Shown: piece after piece, positions 10,406-20,829 of the stretch | Position numbering within the stretch: the stretch's first letter is position 1 | How the letters are laid out: every line of letters begins with the position of its first letter | NCBI GenBank assembly: GCA_031213475.1 | Contig: JARUPZ010000006.1 | Span: 3,253,501 to 3,317,500, forward strand | DNA from: Nereocystis luetkeana | Taxonomy: Eukaryota; Sar; Phaeophyceae; Laminariales; Laminariaceae | DNA length: 64,000 nt | Direction of reading: 5' to 3' | Notes under the pieces: generated by a model | The model's input: only the letters and a program-made list of their open reading frames with translations | Database searches by the model: none | What the model was told of the DNA's origin: nothing | Translations under genes and position numbers: made by a program

Positions 10406-10830
10406 GGATCCTGGGAAGAAGTGATATCCCCCTTCGTTCACTACATCATTCAAAATTGGTGGTTTCAAATATACACGCACCCGGTTCAACATCTTCTCTC
10501 TGGCCTCGTGGCAAACGGATTCTCGCCCAAACACCATACCAGGTATAGTATAGGCTCTTCGATTTTTATTGAACTGATTTTTGAATAGACTGGACATTTT
10601 TTTAACGTATGAATAACAAATCTAGATTATATTCCGATGCCTAGAACAAACTCCTGTCTATTTTAACAACTAACTCTTGCTGCTGCTCAGTACCTGTATT
10701 CAATCCTAGGTTACTCGGTACTTATTTCTTCATTTTTACAATAATGATGATTTTGGCCTTACAAGCTTATTTTTTCATTTTCTGAATTCAGGTAGACGTA
10801 CGTATGGAGTTGTTGGCATGCTTGGGCAGA
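10403..10830. other. No gene seen; one TACCAGGTA site
   Basis: TACCAGGTA lies at 10,537-10,545. An ATGATGATTTTGGCC string near 10,746 repeats the one near 1,530. Nothing coding is supported. Confidence 0.35.
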
Positions 10831-10833
10831 GAG

Positions 10834-12804
10834 GACGGTTCATGGTGATGGTGAGGTGGCACGAGGCTGAGGATGAGTAGGCAGCGCCGTGCATCTGCCA
10901 CGATACCTCAGGGAATGGGGGGGGGGGGGGGGCAAACAAGAGAAGTGGCAGAAAACCCGACCAAGGAAATGCGGAGAGAGGGGGGGACAGGAGGAGTAGA
11001 AGGGAAACTGCGGTAGACGAAAGCGGGGAGGAGATGGCAGGCAGGGTCGGAAGGCACCAGGCCGACTAGGAAGTAGAACATGGCCATACTACTATTAATA
11101 GTGCCACCAACTGGTGCAACTGGTTGCAACGTGGTATTCCCTTGTCTTCTCTTTTTGTTCAGTTTTTTTCTTTCTTGCGCTGATTCTCCGTGATTTTCAT
11201 GTTGACAATTGTGTCTTTCTCTGCTTCCTTTTCTGCTTGATAATCCGTACTGAAGGAGTAGTGCGGCGTGGTTGGATGACGCACCTGCTCTGCTCGTTTC
11301 GTATTGTCTGACGCCAATGGGTTGAACATACTTACTTGACGAACGCAGGGCTGAGACGGAAGTCTGGGTAGCAAGGTATCAGGCGGACTACCAGGGAGAA
11401 CCTGGCTATATATACTAGTCGTACCACAAACTGCTACCGCCACCTGGAGGGTGCTTTGGGCTATGGTCTGCCTCTTTTTTCCCCTTTCTTTGTAATTTTT
11501 TTCCATGGTTCTTTGCTTTCTCTGTTTACAAGCAGTCTTTTTTTTTTCTCTTCTTTTCTTTTTTTCCAGCTCGTTCTTTTTCAAGTGTTGGCCATTTCGC
11601 CTGCGGGGAGGGGCACGACAGATTGTGTTTCTTCTAGTTTTTACTTTTATTTTTTTTATTTTCCTCTTTCGATTTGTCTTCTTTGTTCTTGTTTTCTCTT
11701 TCATTGTTTCATTTATATTCTCCATTTCATACTGGTAGGATGCCTATGTCGGGCCTGTCGTATCTACTACTACTGTAGTATACTGACATGTGTGTGTGTG
11801 TTCTTCACAGTAAACCGTCCTTTCCACCCGTCGACATCCAGCACAACCAGTGTCCGTGCCGATTCTTCAATCCTAGAAGAGATACAAGTTCTGTGGTCAC
11901 AAAGCTACGCCACAGAGATACTACGTTGCCACGTGTGCAGTGTGCACTGCAGTGGGCAATGCAAAGCCATGTCATCATACTGGTTACGACAGGCACGACA
12001 TACGCAATCTATGAAATAGTGAAACGAAAAGAAACAATCAAAGAGAAAACAAACACAAGGTAGACAAATCGAAAGAGAAAAAGAAAAAAATGAAAGCAAA
12101 ATCTAGGAGAAACAATCTGTCGTGCCCCCCCTCCGAAGGCGAGGTGGCCAACACTTGAAAAAGAGCGAGCTGGTAAAAAGAAAGAAAATAAAATAAAATA
12201 AAGAAGAAAAAACACCACTGCTTGTGAACAGAGTAAGACAAAGAACCAAGGAAAAAAGTATCAGGAAAAATAACAAAGGGGAAACAACAAAGAGGCAGAC
12301 CAAAGCCCAAATCACCTTCCAGGTGGCGCAGCAGCTTGTGGTACGAGTAGTATAGCCAGGTTCTCCCTGCTAATCCGCCTGGTACCTTGCTACCCAGACT
12401 GCCGTCTCCGCCCTGCGTTCGTCAACTATGCCCAGCCCCTTGGCGTCAGACAATACGAAACGAGCAGAGCAGGTTCTTCTTCCAAATACGCCACACGGCT
12501 CCTTCAGTACGGCGGATCAATCAGAAAAGGAAGAGGAAGAGAAAAAACTAATTTGAAAATCACGGAGAGTCAGCGCAAAAAAGAAAAAAAACAAAAACAT
12601 GGCATTGCATTGCCCACTCACTGCTGTGCGTACTGTATACCTGGTACCAGGTACGAGGTACGTGGCAACGTAGTGTATCTGTGACGTAGCTTTGAGACCA
12701 CAGAACTTGTATCTCTTCTAGGATTGTGAAGAATAGGCGCGACCACTGTTTGTGCTGGATGTCGACGGGGAGAAAGAACTGTTTCATGTGAAGAATACAC
12801 ACAC
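10834..12804 (+). mobile_element. 5'-truncated LINE 3' end, interrupted by a nested copy
   Basis: 10,834-11,785 matches the end of the LINE ORF and the 3' UTR of the copy at 23.9-24.8 kb: the GTGAGGTGGCACGAGGCTGAG block, the run of G, CTGAAGGAG, CTGCTCTGCTCGTTTCG, TTTTCAAGTGTTGGCC. It breaks off in the CCTGTCGTATCT block and resumes at 12,602 with the rest of the 3' UTR, ending near GAAGAATACACACAC (12,804). Between the two parts sits a minus-strand copy of the same family. This copy carries extra palindromes at 11,091-11,102, 11,768-11,780 and 12,638-12,653 relative to its relatives. Confidence 0.75.
11791..12596 (-). mobile_element. Nested LINE 3'-UTR copy, minus strand, flanked by ACATG
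   Basis: Read on the minus strand, this segment starts T-rich near 12,596 and continues GCGCTGACTCTCCGTG, CTGAAGGAGCCGTGTGGC, TTTTCAAGTGTTGGCC and GTGGCAACGTAGTATCTC. It ends at the family terminus GAAGAACACACAC near 11,791. ACATG is found immediately on both sides (11,786-11,790 and 12,597-12,601), as expected for a short target-site duplication. Only the 3' UTR is present, consistent with 5' truncation during target-primed reverse transcription. Confidence 0.75.
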
Positions 12805-13285
12805 ATAGGCAAGTAGATCATGACATATGTACTGGCAGTTGATATACTCGTATGATGACACGATGACGCACGTGGCAATTTCCCAGGTCAAACTTCGAAA
12901 AAACGGACCAAGAATGCGCCACCAATGAAAAATATGGTCGGGATGGCCCTGCTCGTAGGGGTATTGTATCTGCCCGATGGCCCGATACTCGTCAACTCTG
13001 AGAATGCCTATGAGTACGTCGGAATATGATGTGAATAACACACACAAAGATATACCTGACACGACAAGGAAAGTCACATCCTTGGGGCATGCTGCGAAGG
13101 CGCGAGGGAGATAACTCCGACAAAGTACGGGACGTGACTTAGCTGTAAGTACTCGAATTGGTTTGATGCATAGTGGGGTATCTTTCAAACGATGCCAGTG
13201 ACAACATTTTCCACTTTGCGCTATAGGACAACCCTGCCCAGGTGTGAAGCCGTGACCAAGCAGTGTTGACTGCATTGCACAGTAC
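12805..13285 (-). other. Minus-strand open frame without recognised homology
   Basis: A minus-strand frame of 167 codons covers 12,784-13,287 but runs into the LINE tail at one end and has no recognised domain. I treat it as unsupported. Nothing else is visible in this stretch. Confidence 0.2.
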
Positions 13286-13289
13286 AATA

Positions 13290-13395
13290 GGAGGAGTTGT
13301 TGCTGTCCTCACACTAACTCGTCGCAACATTAAAAGGCAGTCCGTGGTCGCAGTACAGGTTCCAGAAACTCTGGAGTGGAAGAAATAGATGTGTA
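13290..13395 (-). repeat. AAC-tailed dispersed repeat, copy 4 (minus strand)
   Basis: On the minus strand it shows TTCCACTCCAGAGTTTCTGG, GCGACCACGGACTGCC and a GTGAGGACAGCAACAAC end, matching copies 2 and 3 with a shorter, impure tail. Confidence 0.6.
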
Positions 13396-13544
13396 AAACC
13401 AAAACTAGCCGGGAATAATAGCACACATGATAACTGAAGCGCACCTACACCTCAGAAAAAAACAAAAGGTGAGGTCCGCGTATCATAACATGGCAGAGCA
13501 TTGTATTCCCCGCTTAGTGCTAAACAATGTGTTATCTCTGTGCC

Positions 13545-13655
13545 GTACTTTTGTCATCACAAAACTTATCTGTACCTATGTCGGGGTGAAGAATCGGCAA
13601 AGACGCTGGCGGTGCTGGATGTCGACGCGTAGAAAGAACAATCACGCACACACTA
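13545..13655 (+). repeat. LINE 3'-tail fragment
   Basis: The block running from GAAGAATCGGCA through GGTGCTGGATGTCGACG and AGAAAGAAC to CACACAC is the terminal ~110 bp of the LINE family seen at 24.9-25.0 kb. The rest of the element is absent. Confidence 0.65.
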
Positions 13656-15080
13656 TTGGTACTGTCCTGGTTGCCACTGGGGTACCTTGTCACGACAGCG
13701 TGCTTTGGGTGACCTGAAATATAGGCCACCTTGGACACTGGCCCACAAAATCTCATGCTTTGTCATCGGCCAACACATGTATACGTACTTTTGCCTTCTC
13801 TTCGCACAAGGCACCTCTCGGCAGCACACCAAACGCTCGCACACGGGAAACCCGGCCGGACACATTGGTCGAGGTCTCGGCGCGATTTGTGCACTCTGGA
13901 GCGCGTGGGGGGGGCTGCAAGTTTCCCCCCCGCGAGAGTAGATAAGACGATTATTTTGTACGTACGTGTCGGTAAATAAATGCTGTCTGTTTCCTCCCCT
14001 AGGCTCTCGTGAGCCGTGAGCACACAGCTCAGACATGTGTGTACCAGGTACATGATGGACAACATGCACATATTCCACCCCATCGTCCCAACGCTGCAGC
14101 CCTCACGTCGTGCGTGTTTGTCACACTCGTATATGCGCAGTGTTGCTGTGGTTGGTTGTGTTCGTAGGAGCCTGCAGTCCGCATTACACCGTCTCCCATG
14201 ATTTTGTTCACCCGTATGAACCCAAGCTGACGTATATTATCCCTGGACAGTTTTTTTCGTGTTGTTGCACGGAGCACGGAACATCACCCAGACAACAATA
14301 GACACAGTGCACTGAGCGTGCTTACCTCCAGCTTCCTGCAGGACAAAAACCCTGCTGCCCAGCAGCAACAACAGCAAGCAGTGGGCACACCTTGCGTGTA
14401 TGGATGATCGTACTGCCTCTAATAAATTTAGTTTATTGGAGATTTTGATGTATCACCTGACCACGCCCCGACCAAACCATCATCACCTTTGCCCCTGATT
14501 CTTCTCCTGTTTATTGCTGTGTGTGATCCGACATGGCCACTGCTCCAGCTGTGCTAGGCACAGTACGCCAACAGCAGGAGCAGCAGAGGGTACTATGCGC
14601 ATGTGGAAGATCAGCGCTGTACGCTCAGCACTACTACAGTAGTGTTCGTTGTTGTTGTCATCGCCAATGCCTTCCGCAATGTGTAAGTGCATTTTATGCT
14701 CGGTTCGGATTATCCCCGGTTCGATTTATTCGTCGACTCGAATATATCGTTCAGCAGGGTTCCTACAAAACATACTTAGAGCAGTAGCTACTGACTGTTG
14801 TGTGTCCTACGCTACCGACCGATAGATCCTAGAGACAGCTGAAAGTACTGTACGTTCCTTTGTCGCAGTACACGTACCTTCTGCTGTCGTATTGTATCAC
14901 ATACATGGCACTTGATACAGCTGTACTTGTGTATATGCCGTGGTACCTGTACGAGCTACTCTACTGCTGACGAGGAGGTCGTACAACGTGTTCCAGATTC
15001 CTTAATAAAACACGACGTGCCGGTTGTACGAGCACTGCTGTAGTAGCCTAATAAAATGTCGTACTGCGCTCGGAAAAAAA
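13656..15080. other. No recognised gene; one GTACCAGGTAC site
   Basis: TACCAGGTA is at 14,042-14,050 within the 11-bp odd palindrome GTACCAGGTAC. Overlapping frames on both strands reach 141 codons (13,653-14,078 minus) but carry no motif. An ACTACTACAGTAGTG palindrome near 14,632 resembles the TACTACTGTAGTA form. Confidence 0.35.
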
Positions 15081-15086
15081 ATCGTT

Positions 15087-15755
15087 TCCGAGGTTCGACT
15101 CGCACGACCCACGCCTTTATTTTTATTGTTAATAGCTTTTGACTTATTTTGTGCTATCAATATTAATAGTTACTACCAGGTAGTAGAGTAGTACATTCAT
15201 CCACCTTACTTTTCTGAACGTACGTGTAATATAAATGATGCAAGCTGTGCTGTTTTACCCGCGGGGCAAAGAGTTGGGGCACGAAAGACGTGCGTTTGTA
15301 CCTCAATATTCACAGCTACGACTGCCAATACTCGGGAGCAAAGGAATGTATGTTCGAGAAAATACTTGTAGGTACTTCGTACACTCGCAGTATTTCGGCA
15401 TTTGTTCTCCAGATTGATACTGCGAGTTGTTTTCCGAGGTTCGGCTTGCACGACCCACGATTTTCTTTGAATGAACTTTTGACTTTTTTTGCAGTTTTGT
15501 AGTATTAATAGTACATTTATCCACCTTGCTTTTCTGAGCGTGGAGTATATATAATGCATGTTGTGTCGTTTTACGCGGGGGAAAGGTTGGGACGCGTTAG
15601 GAGTGTGCGCTTATACCTCAATATTTCCCAGCTACTCGCAATACTTGGGAGTAGTAATGGAAAGTATGTCCGAGAAAATGCTGTAGGTACATCGTACACT
15701 CGCAGTGTTTCGCATTTTTGTATTTACTTCAGATTGATACTGCGAGTTCGGTACT
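15087..15755 (+). repeat. Tandem duplication, two ~340-bp units
   Basis: Unit 1 (from about 15,087) and unit 2 (from about 15,428) share the opening GAGGTTCG, then GCACGACCCACG, then ATTAATAGT...CATCCACCTT. They end with ACACTCGCAGT(A/G)TTTCG and CAGATTGATACTGCGAG. Unit 1 has about 21 extra bases containing TACCAGGTA (15,174-15,182) just after ATTAATAG, where unit 2 continues directly with TACATTTATCC. No coding function is evident. Confidence 0.75.
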
Positions 15756-15759
15756 ACCA

Positions 15760-17100
15760 CTTCAGATACTACCGCGTATCTGGAATACGTTCGGGTTCGC
15801 ACTAATTCGGGGTTTGTTACTGCGGCTGTCTATCAAGGATAGCTACCATGTATTAAGGTAGCCTAGATCGAGTCGCTGATCGGTAACTTAAGCCGTCTGT
15901 AGCTTGTAGGCAACAGCAGCACAACGGGGTGCTATGGCAATACCGCAGACCGGTGTGTTGCATGCCGGTTGAGTAGATATGCGGCATGATCAAATGCCGT
16001 CTTGTTTCATTCAGAACACAAAACCTCAGGAGAGCCTCAGATGATCAAACTGATGTTCAGGGGCCCCGGGTCCTCGGGTTTGCTGTAGGTCTACACGTTA
16101 ATCTAGGGTATTTGTGTTTTTTTTTGTTTTTTTGGTTGAGCTGAAACAAGCGAGACTGCACCGCGCACTCTCTCGCTCTTCTTCTCTCCCTCATCTCTTC
16201 ATCCATTCTGTCCTGTTGGAAAAGACCGAAAATAATACAACAGGCCTCAGAGCCTTTCTCTTGTCATATGCTCTTCTGAGCTCGACGAGCATAGTATGCG
16301 CAGAAGCCAGCTGGCAAAGCTCAGCTGGTCGTGCTTACCTCCACCACGGGCTGACTGACGAAACTCAGAAGCCGCGCACTACACGGCCAATGCAGAGTTC
16401 CTGCAAGACTGTCGTTGACACTCCCTGTTTTGTGCAAGGGTTATATACCGCGGGTACTGCAAGCACTAGTCTATTAATAGCAGTATTTCGTCCGTTGGTA
16501 GTGTTCGTACTGCTTGTGCGAGTACTCAGCAGTACCGTAATACCCTCAAAGTACCGAGTGTCCTTCGAGTACGAACTGTACTTCGACTGTCTGGGCACCG
16601 TATCGACAATTATCAGGCCCATTCTTGGGCACAAAACACACCCAGATAGTCTCACGAGTGGGAGTTGCTGCAAACTTCTTTCGCTTGAGACAACTCGAGT
16701 GCTTAGAGGACGGGCAGTATTTCGAGGTATATACACTGCTGGGAATAAATAGGTATTTTACGGCGAATACTCTCAGTATTTGGAAGTTCTGTAGTGCGAA
16801 TATTGCCTGTACTCCGAGTATTTCGTGTTTCGATGCTGCGGGTACAAAGTTACCTGTACTCTCGGGGTTCGGTCCTGCTCGCATTACTCTCCATATTTTT
16901 CAGCCTTCTCTGAAATTACAGTATTTTGGCCGCCAGTACTCCAATACTCCAGTAGTACTCGGACTAAGATTAGTTCTTGAGTATTTATTTGCTAAACCTT
17001 GATGTTGCCCTGAGTACCCAGCTTCATTTTTTTGGGGGGGATATAAACAAAACTTGAAATTCGTTTTCCTGGTCGGTCGCCGTGGGGGCGTTTGGGTGGC
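15760..17100. other. No supported gene; AGTACTC / CAGTATTTCG-rich stretch
   Basis: A 212-codon plus frame spans 16,114-16,752 and others overlap it on both strands. None has a recognised domain. From about 16,430 to 17,000 the DNA is rich in GAGTAC, AGTACTC and CAGTATTTCG, the last also present in both units of the 15-kb duplication. It contains CTATTAATAG at 16,471-16,480. Confidence 0.35.
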
Positions 17101-17689
17101 CTTTCGCAAGATTATCAACCCTGATTCGCGAGAGCTTCGTACTACTCGCGAGTGGAGGGACTTTTCAGGAACAGATTCAACAGGACTGCCGTTGATCTCA
17201 GCTGCTTTGGCCCGAAGAGACCGGCTATAAGACGGCATACCTACGATAGTAGACCGATTTTTTATCTTCCTTGTTCCGGAATAATAGTTTCAACACAGGA
17301 CTACGACGCGGGTCATTGGATTATTTGCGTGCGTGGACACATACATGTCGATGTAGACAGCACACGACGGGCGTCACGCCGGTGCTCCTTCTTCGTACAC
17401 CGCTTGGCCAGTTGGCTTCCTGCTGGCGTTGCAACGCCTCGTGCCATGCCGCTCCTTCTCGTGCCGCTCGTGCTCGTGCCGCTCCTTCTGGTGTCGCTCC
17501 TGCTGGTGCTGCTTATGTTTTCGCTGCTTCTGTTGGTACCGGGTGCTCCTCCCGCTAGTGCTGCTCCTGCCTGGTAGATGGTATCGCCTGCTCCTGGTGG
17601 TGCTGCTTCTACAGAGTAGACTGCACTTTTTCCTGCTGCCGATATTAAAGGTTCTGCCTTCAATACACCTCTGCCTCGGCCTCTTCTGG

Positions 17690-17945
17690 CGGATCTTGGA
17701 AGCCCATTTCGAACAGAACCCCCCTGTCCAAGTCAGTGCTCAATCACACTGTAAAGTGCAATTGCTGCATCTCCCAGCTATAGGATGGAGACAGAACTTT
17801 GGAGACAAGGTCGATGTTGCGACCGGCGACCACGACATCTGCCCCGGCCGCGGGATAGTCTTGAAGTGGCCCAAAGACTGTGAATTATGCGCCAGGCCTA
17901 TCGACGTCCGCACCGTGTCCTTCACGCTCGAGACAGAAGGTGACG
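17690..17945 (+). CDS. Exon-like segment ending at a strong splice donor
   Basis: The frame open from 17,429 contains, near its end, a stretch of ordinary globular composition (about 70 codons, with GDKVDVATGDHDICPG and KWPKDCELC). It sits next to low-complexity Leu/Cys-rich translation. It stops being protein-like exactly at G|GTAAG (donor GT at 17,946), after which the sequence becomes the (TTG)n microsatellite. A hard switch from complex coding to simple repeat at a donor site suggests a real exon. The family is not recognised; the 5' boundary is unknown. Confidence 0.4.
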
Positions 17946-17974
17946 GTAAGTTGTGTTCTGTGCTTCTCTGTTGC

Positions 17975-17975
<1 letters not shown>

Positions 17976-18032
<57 letters not shown>
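17976..18032 (+). repeat. (TTG)n microsatellite, about 19 units
   Basis: This is an uninterrupted TTG/GTT run just downstream of the predicted donor at 17,946. It creates artefactual long open frames (poly-Cys, poly-Val, poly-Gln on the other strand). Confidence 0.9.
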
Positions 18033-18033
<1 letters not shown>

Positions 18034-18099
18034 GTCGCCTACGTCTGCCGCCGCGGCTGCTGGTTGTTGAGTTTTTTCCACACTACTTGCAATTTTTGG

Positions 18100-18778
18100 T
18101 ATTAATATCCGAGAACACGACTTGGTGGCGCAGCCCATTGCTGCTGCTACTGCTGCTGCTGCTGCTGCACCTTTTCCTGATGTTGTTACCCGGCCCGCCT
18201 ACCGCCCCTGATGCTGCTTTTCTCGTTTTAGGTTGGTTTATGTATTCGTCGTTCGCGTTGTTGCTGTTGTAGGGACATTTGAGTCAGTATCTACTGCCGC
18301 TGCTGCTGCTGCTGCCGTTAGTGTTGTTGACGTTGCTGTTCCCGCATGTTCGACCTCCAGGACTGAATCTACAACCAAGATGTCTTATGCCTCCGTGTTT
18401 TTATAGCACGGGTATACGCTGCTGTTGCCGCTCTTGCTTTGTTGTTCTGTACAGCCTGCGTTCCTTTCCACACCGATGCAGGTGTCTACCTTCGCTGTTG
18501 CTACTGTTGTTTACCAGGTATCTGGTATGCTGTTGGTGGTGGTGCTGTTGCTGTTCCCTCGTGTAGTCGACCTTTAACACTAAATCCAAGACAAAAACGT
18601 ACTAATAAGGCCATTTGTTTATGCGCTTTTAACACTGCGCCTACTGCCATTTGCTATTATTGTGCTACTGCTGCTGCTGCTGCTGCCGTTGTTGTTTACA
18701 GCCTGCGTTCGTTTCCCCCACAGCAGTGTCTACCGCCGCTGCAGCTGTTGTTGTTCATGCTGTTCGTATTGTTGTTGC

Positions 18779-18876
<98 letters not shown>

Positions 18877-19560
18877 TCGTCTCGTGGTTGCTGTGTTCCC
18901 GCACGCGAGAACACGAATTGGTGGCGCAGCCCATTGCTGCTGCTGCTACTGCTGCTGCTGCGTTTCCTGCTGTTATAACCCCGCGCGCCCATCGTCCCTG
19001 ATGCTGATTTTGTTGTGTACGCAGACATCGTTCGCGTAGTTGCTGTTGTACGCGGCTTTGAGTCAGTGTCTGCCGCCGCTGCCGCTGTACATGTAGTCTT
19101 ATGTTGTTGTTGTTGGGGTGGTTGTTGCTGTTCCCGCATGTTGTCGACCTTCGGCACTAAATACAAGACACAAATACATACCAGGTACTACAGCAGTACG
19201 TATAACCAAAAACAAATGTCCGACTTTTTTTGTCTTGATACGAGCTCACATCGAGACAGGGGTATAGTACTCGTACTGCCATTTGTATATGCGCTGCTGA
19301 TGCCGTTGTTTTTGTTTTGCACACTATAACCAACTCTTTTTTCCGAACAGCTGCCGTTGTTGTTTACAGCCTGCGTTTCTTTCCACACCGAGACAGTTGC
19401 CTACCGCCGCTGCTGCTGTTGTTGTTCCGACACGATAAAAGACAGACAGGCGTTGAGTACACTAACACGTTTCCATGTTTTATGCTGCTGCCGACTCTGC
19501 CGTCGCCGTCTCTGCCGCGAAAAAGACGAGAGGGTTTGCCAACATCATTCATCGCATCCC
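18100..19560 (+). repeat. Tandemly duplicated CTG/TTG-rich block
   Basis: The segment starting GAGAACACGA(C/A)TTGGTGGCGC at about 18,111 recurs at 18,907, with matching downstream landmarks (GAGTCAGT(A/G)TCT, TTCCCGCATGTT). A second motif beginning TACAGCCTGCGTT occurs near 18,450, 18,700 and 19,366, followed by CACACCGA-like and GTCTACC-like blocks. The region is therefore a multi-copy tandem arrangement. The copy near 18,512 carries TACCAGGTATCTGGTA, where its sister near 18,755 has only CA. Confidence 0.7.
18769..18876 (+). repeat. (TTG)n microsatellite, about 35 units
   Basis: A long, nearly pure TTG run. It is the longest microsatellite in the window and is likely length-variable. Frames read through it encode Leu, Cys or Val runs and are not credible proteins. 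Confidence 0.9.
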
Positions 19561-19599
19561 ATTACAATTTAACATTTTCGTGATTTCTGCCTCTAGAGC

Positions 19600-20640
19600 G
19601 CACGCCAAAGCCTATTTTCTAAACTGTTTCTAAAGGTGTTTTTGCCAAAATCACGTATACCTGGCCACTTTCGCTCAAAATCAGTTACATTCTAAAAACA
19701 AGTACAAAACACGCCCCAGGAGCCCTGCTATTGTCCAGGCTGACTTCGTAACTGATTTTGGCTAGAAAAGGCCAACTTATACCTGTTTTTTTCTACTCTT
19801 TCTCGCTTTCAACTGATTTTGGCCAACTTTGAACCAATCAGAGGGGCCACATACGTACACTGTTGTTTCTCTCCGTATGCGTCTGCCCTCCCTCGGTTGA
19901 AATTATTCTGCATTACGCAACGTATAAACTCTGTACTCGCACGTACACGTTGTACGTCAAAGTACGTATGTACATTAAAATATGCATACATGAGTATGCT
20001 GGTTTCACTTTTTTTCTTCTTTGGGGTGTGCGACATGCTTCTGTCATTGAATAGTTGTTGTGTCCTACTGCCGCTGCTTTGTTGTTTTCTATGGTCACAG
20101 CGGCCCCTTCATCACCATGGTCTTTATCTGCACCACCCCGCGTCGAGTTTGTCTCAGGTTTGGTACGGCAAGATAATTTCGTGCCGAGCTGGCAGTTCCG
20201 CGAGGACGGTCAAGAAGAATAAGCTGTCAACGGTGGGGGGGCGCCAGTATAAATACTCTTCTTGGCGCCCCCGCCGTCGCAGAACAAACGAAGCCTATTA
20301 ACAGTGACTCTCTGCAGGTCCAAGTGAAGCCCGTGGTATCTCCACCCTAAAGAAAACTAAACGACTTAGATTTTGGAAGCCATATATGGCACGCTTCTTT
20401 TTTTCCCCGACTTTCATGGACAGAACACCGCTCGCGGCGCGCGTTCTTTGCTTGCTTTTAGTATACACCTCATTTTGGCTCGAACGGATCTGATTCAGGT
20501 ATAACTGATTTTGGCATTTCGGCATTATTTGCCCTTTTTAACGTCTTCGTCAACTAAACTCACACCAGGTATTAACTAAAATGTTTGTGTTCAACACGTC
20601 TTACATGTCTCCTTTGTCCTGTCGGTTTGTTGTCTATAAT
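19600..20640. other. No gene fixed; repeated AACTGATTTTGGC motif
   Basis: The motif (A)ACTGATTTTGGC or its complement occurs near 19,640, 19,670, 19,749, 19,810 and 20,502. A plus frame of 160 codons covers 19,819-20,301 without a known domain. Parts could be exons or intronic sequence between the exon-like segments at 17.7 and 20.7 kb. Confidence 0.3.
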
Positions 20641-20652
20641 CTATGTTTGCAG

Positions 20653-20823
20653 GTCCGTAAAGATTCTGTCTACTACTGCAAAGGAATTATCAAGTACAAC
20701 GGCATCTTGATCGGCCTGTTCAAGCCCCCCCTGCACTTCTCGGTCTCCAAGCGCTCCAGTAAGCTCTTGATCGCCCACGACGAGCAAGGTCAGGGTGAAC
20801 GCCACGCGAAGGTCGGCGAATAG
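20653..20823 (+). CDS. Exon-like segment after a TTTGCAG acceptor
   Basis: A pyrimidine-rich tract ending GTTTGCAG (AG at 20,651-20,652) precedes 56 codons of ordinary composition (VRKDSVYYCKGIIKYNG..., later KRSSKLLIAHDEQ) ending in TAG at 20,821-20,823. It could be the terminal exon of the gene suggested by the segment at 17,690-17,945. The splice phases differ (phase 1 donor, phase 0 needed here), so an intermediate exon would be required or the two belong to different genes. No family is recognised. Confidence 0.35.
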   Translation, partial: VRKDSVYYCKGIIKYNGILIGLFKPPLHFSVSKRSSKLLIAHDEQGQGERHAKVGE

Positions 20824-20829
20824 GCTCAG

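Noticed and set aside
11456..12019. 187-codon plus frame and matching minus frames at 11.2-12.3 kb
   Set aside because: They read through T-rich LINE 3' UTR and its inverted copy; the Phe/Ser/Leu-rich composition reflects poly-pyrimidine tracts.
17429..19166. Long open frames rich in Cys, Leu, Val, Gln or Asn
   Set aside because: They are translations of the (TTG)n and CTG-rich microsatellites in all frames and on both strands; only the segment at 17,690-17,945 has ordinary composition.
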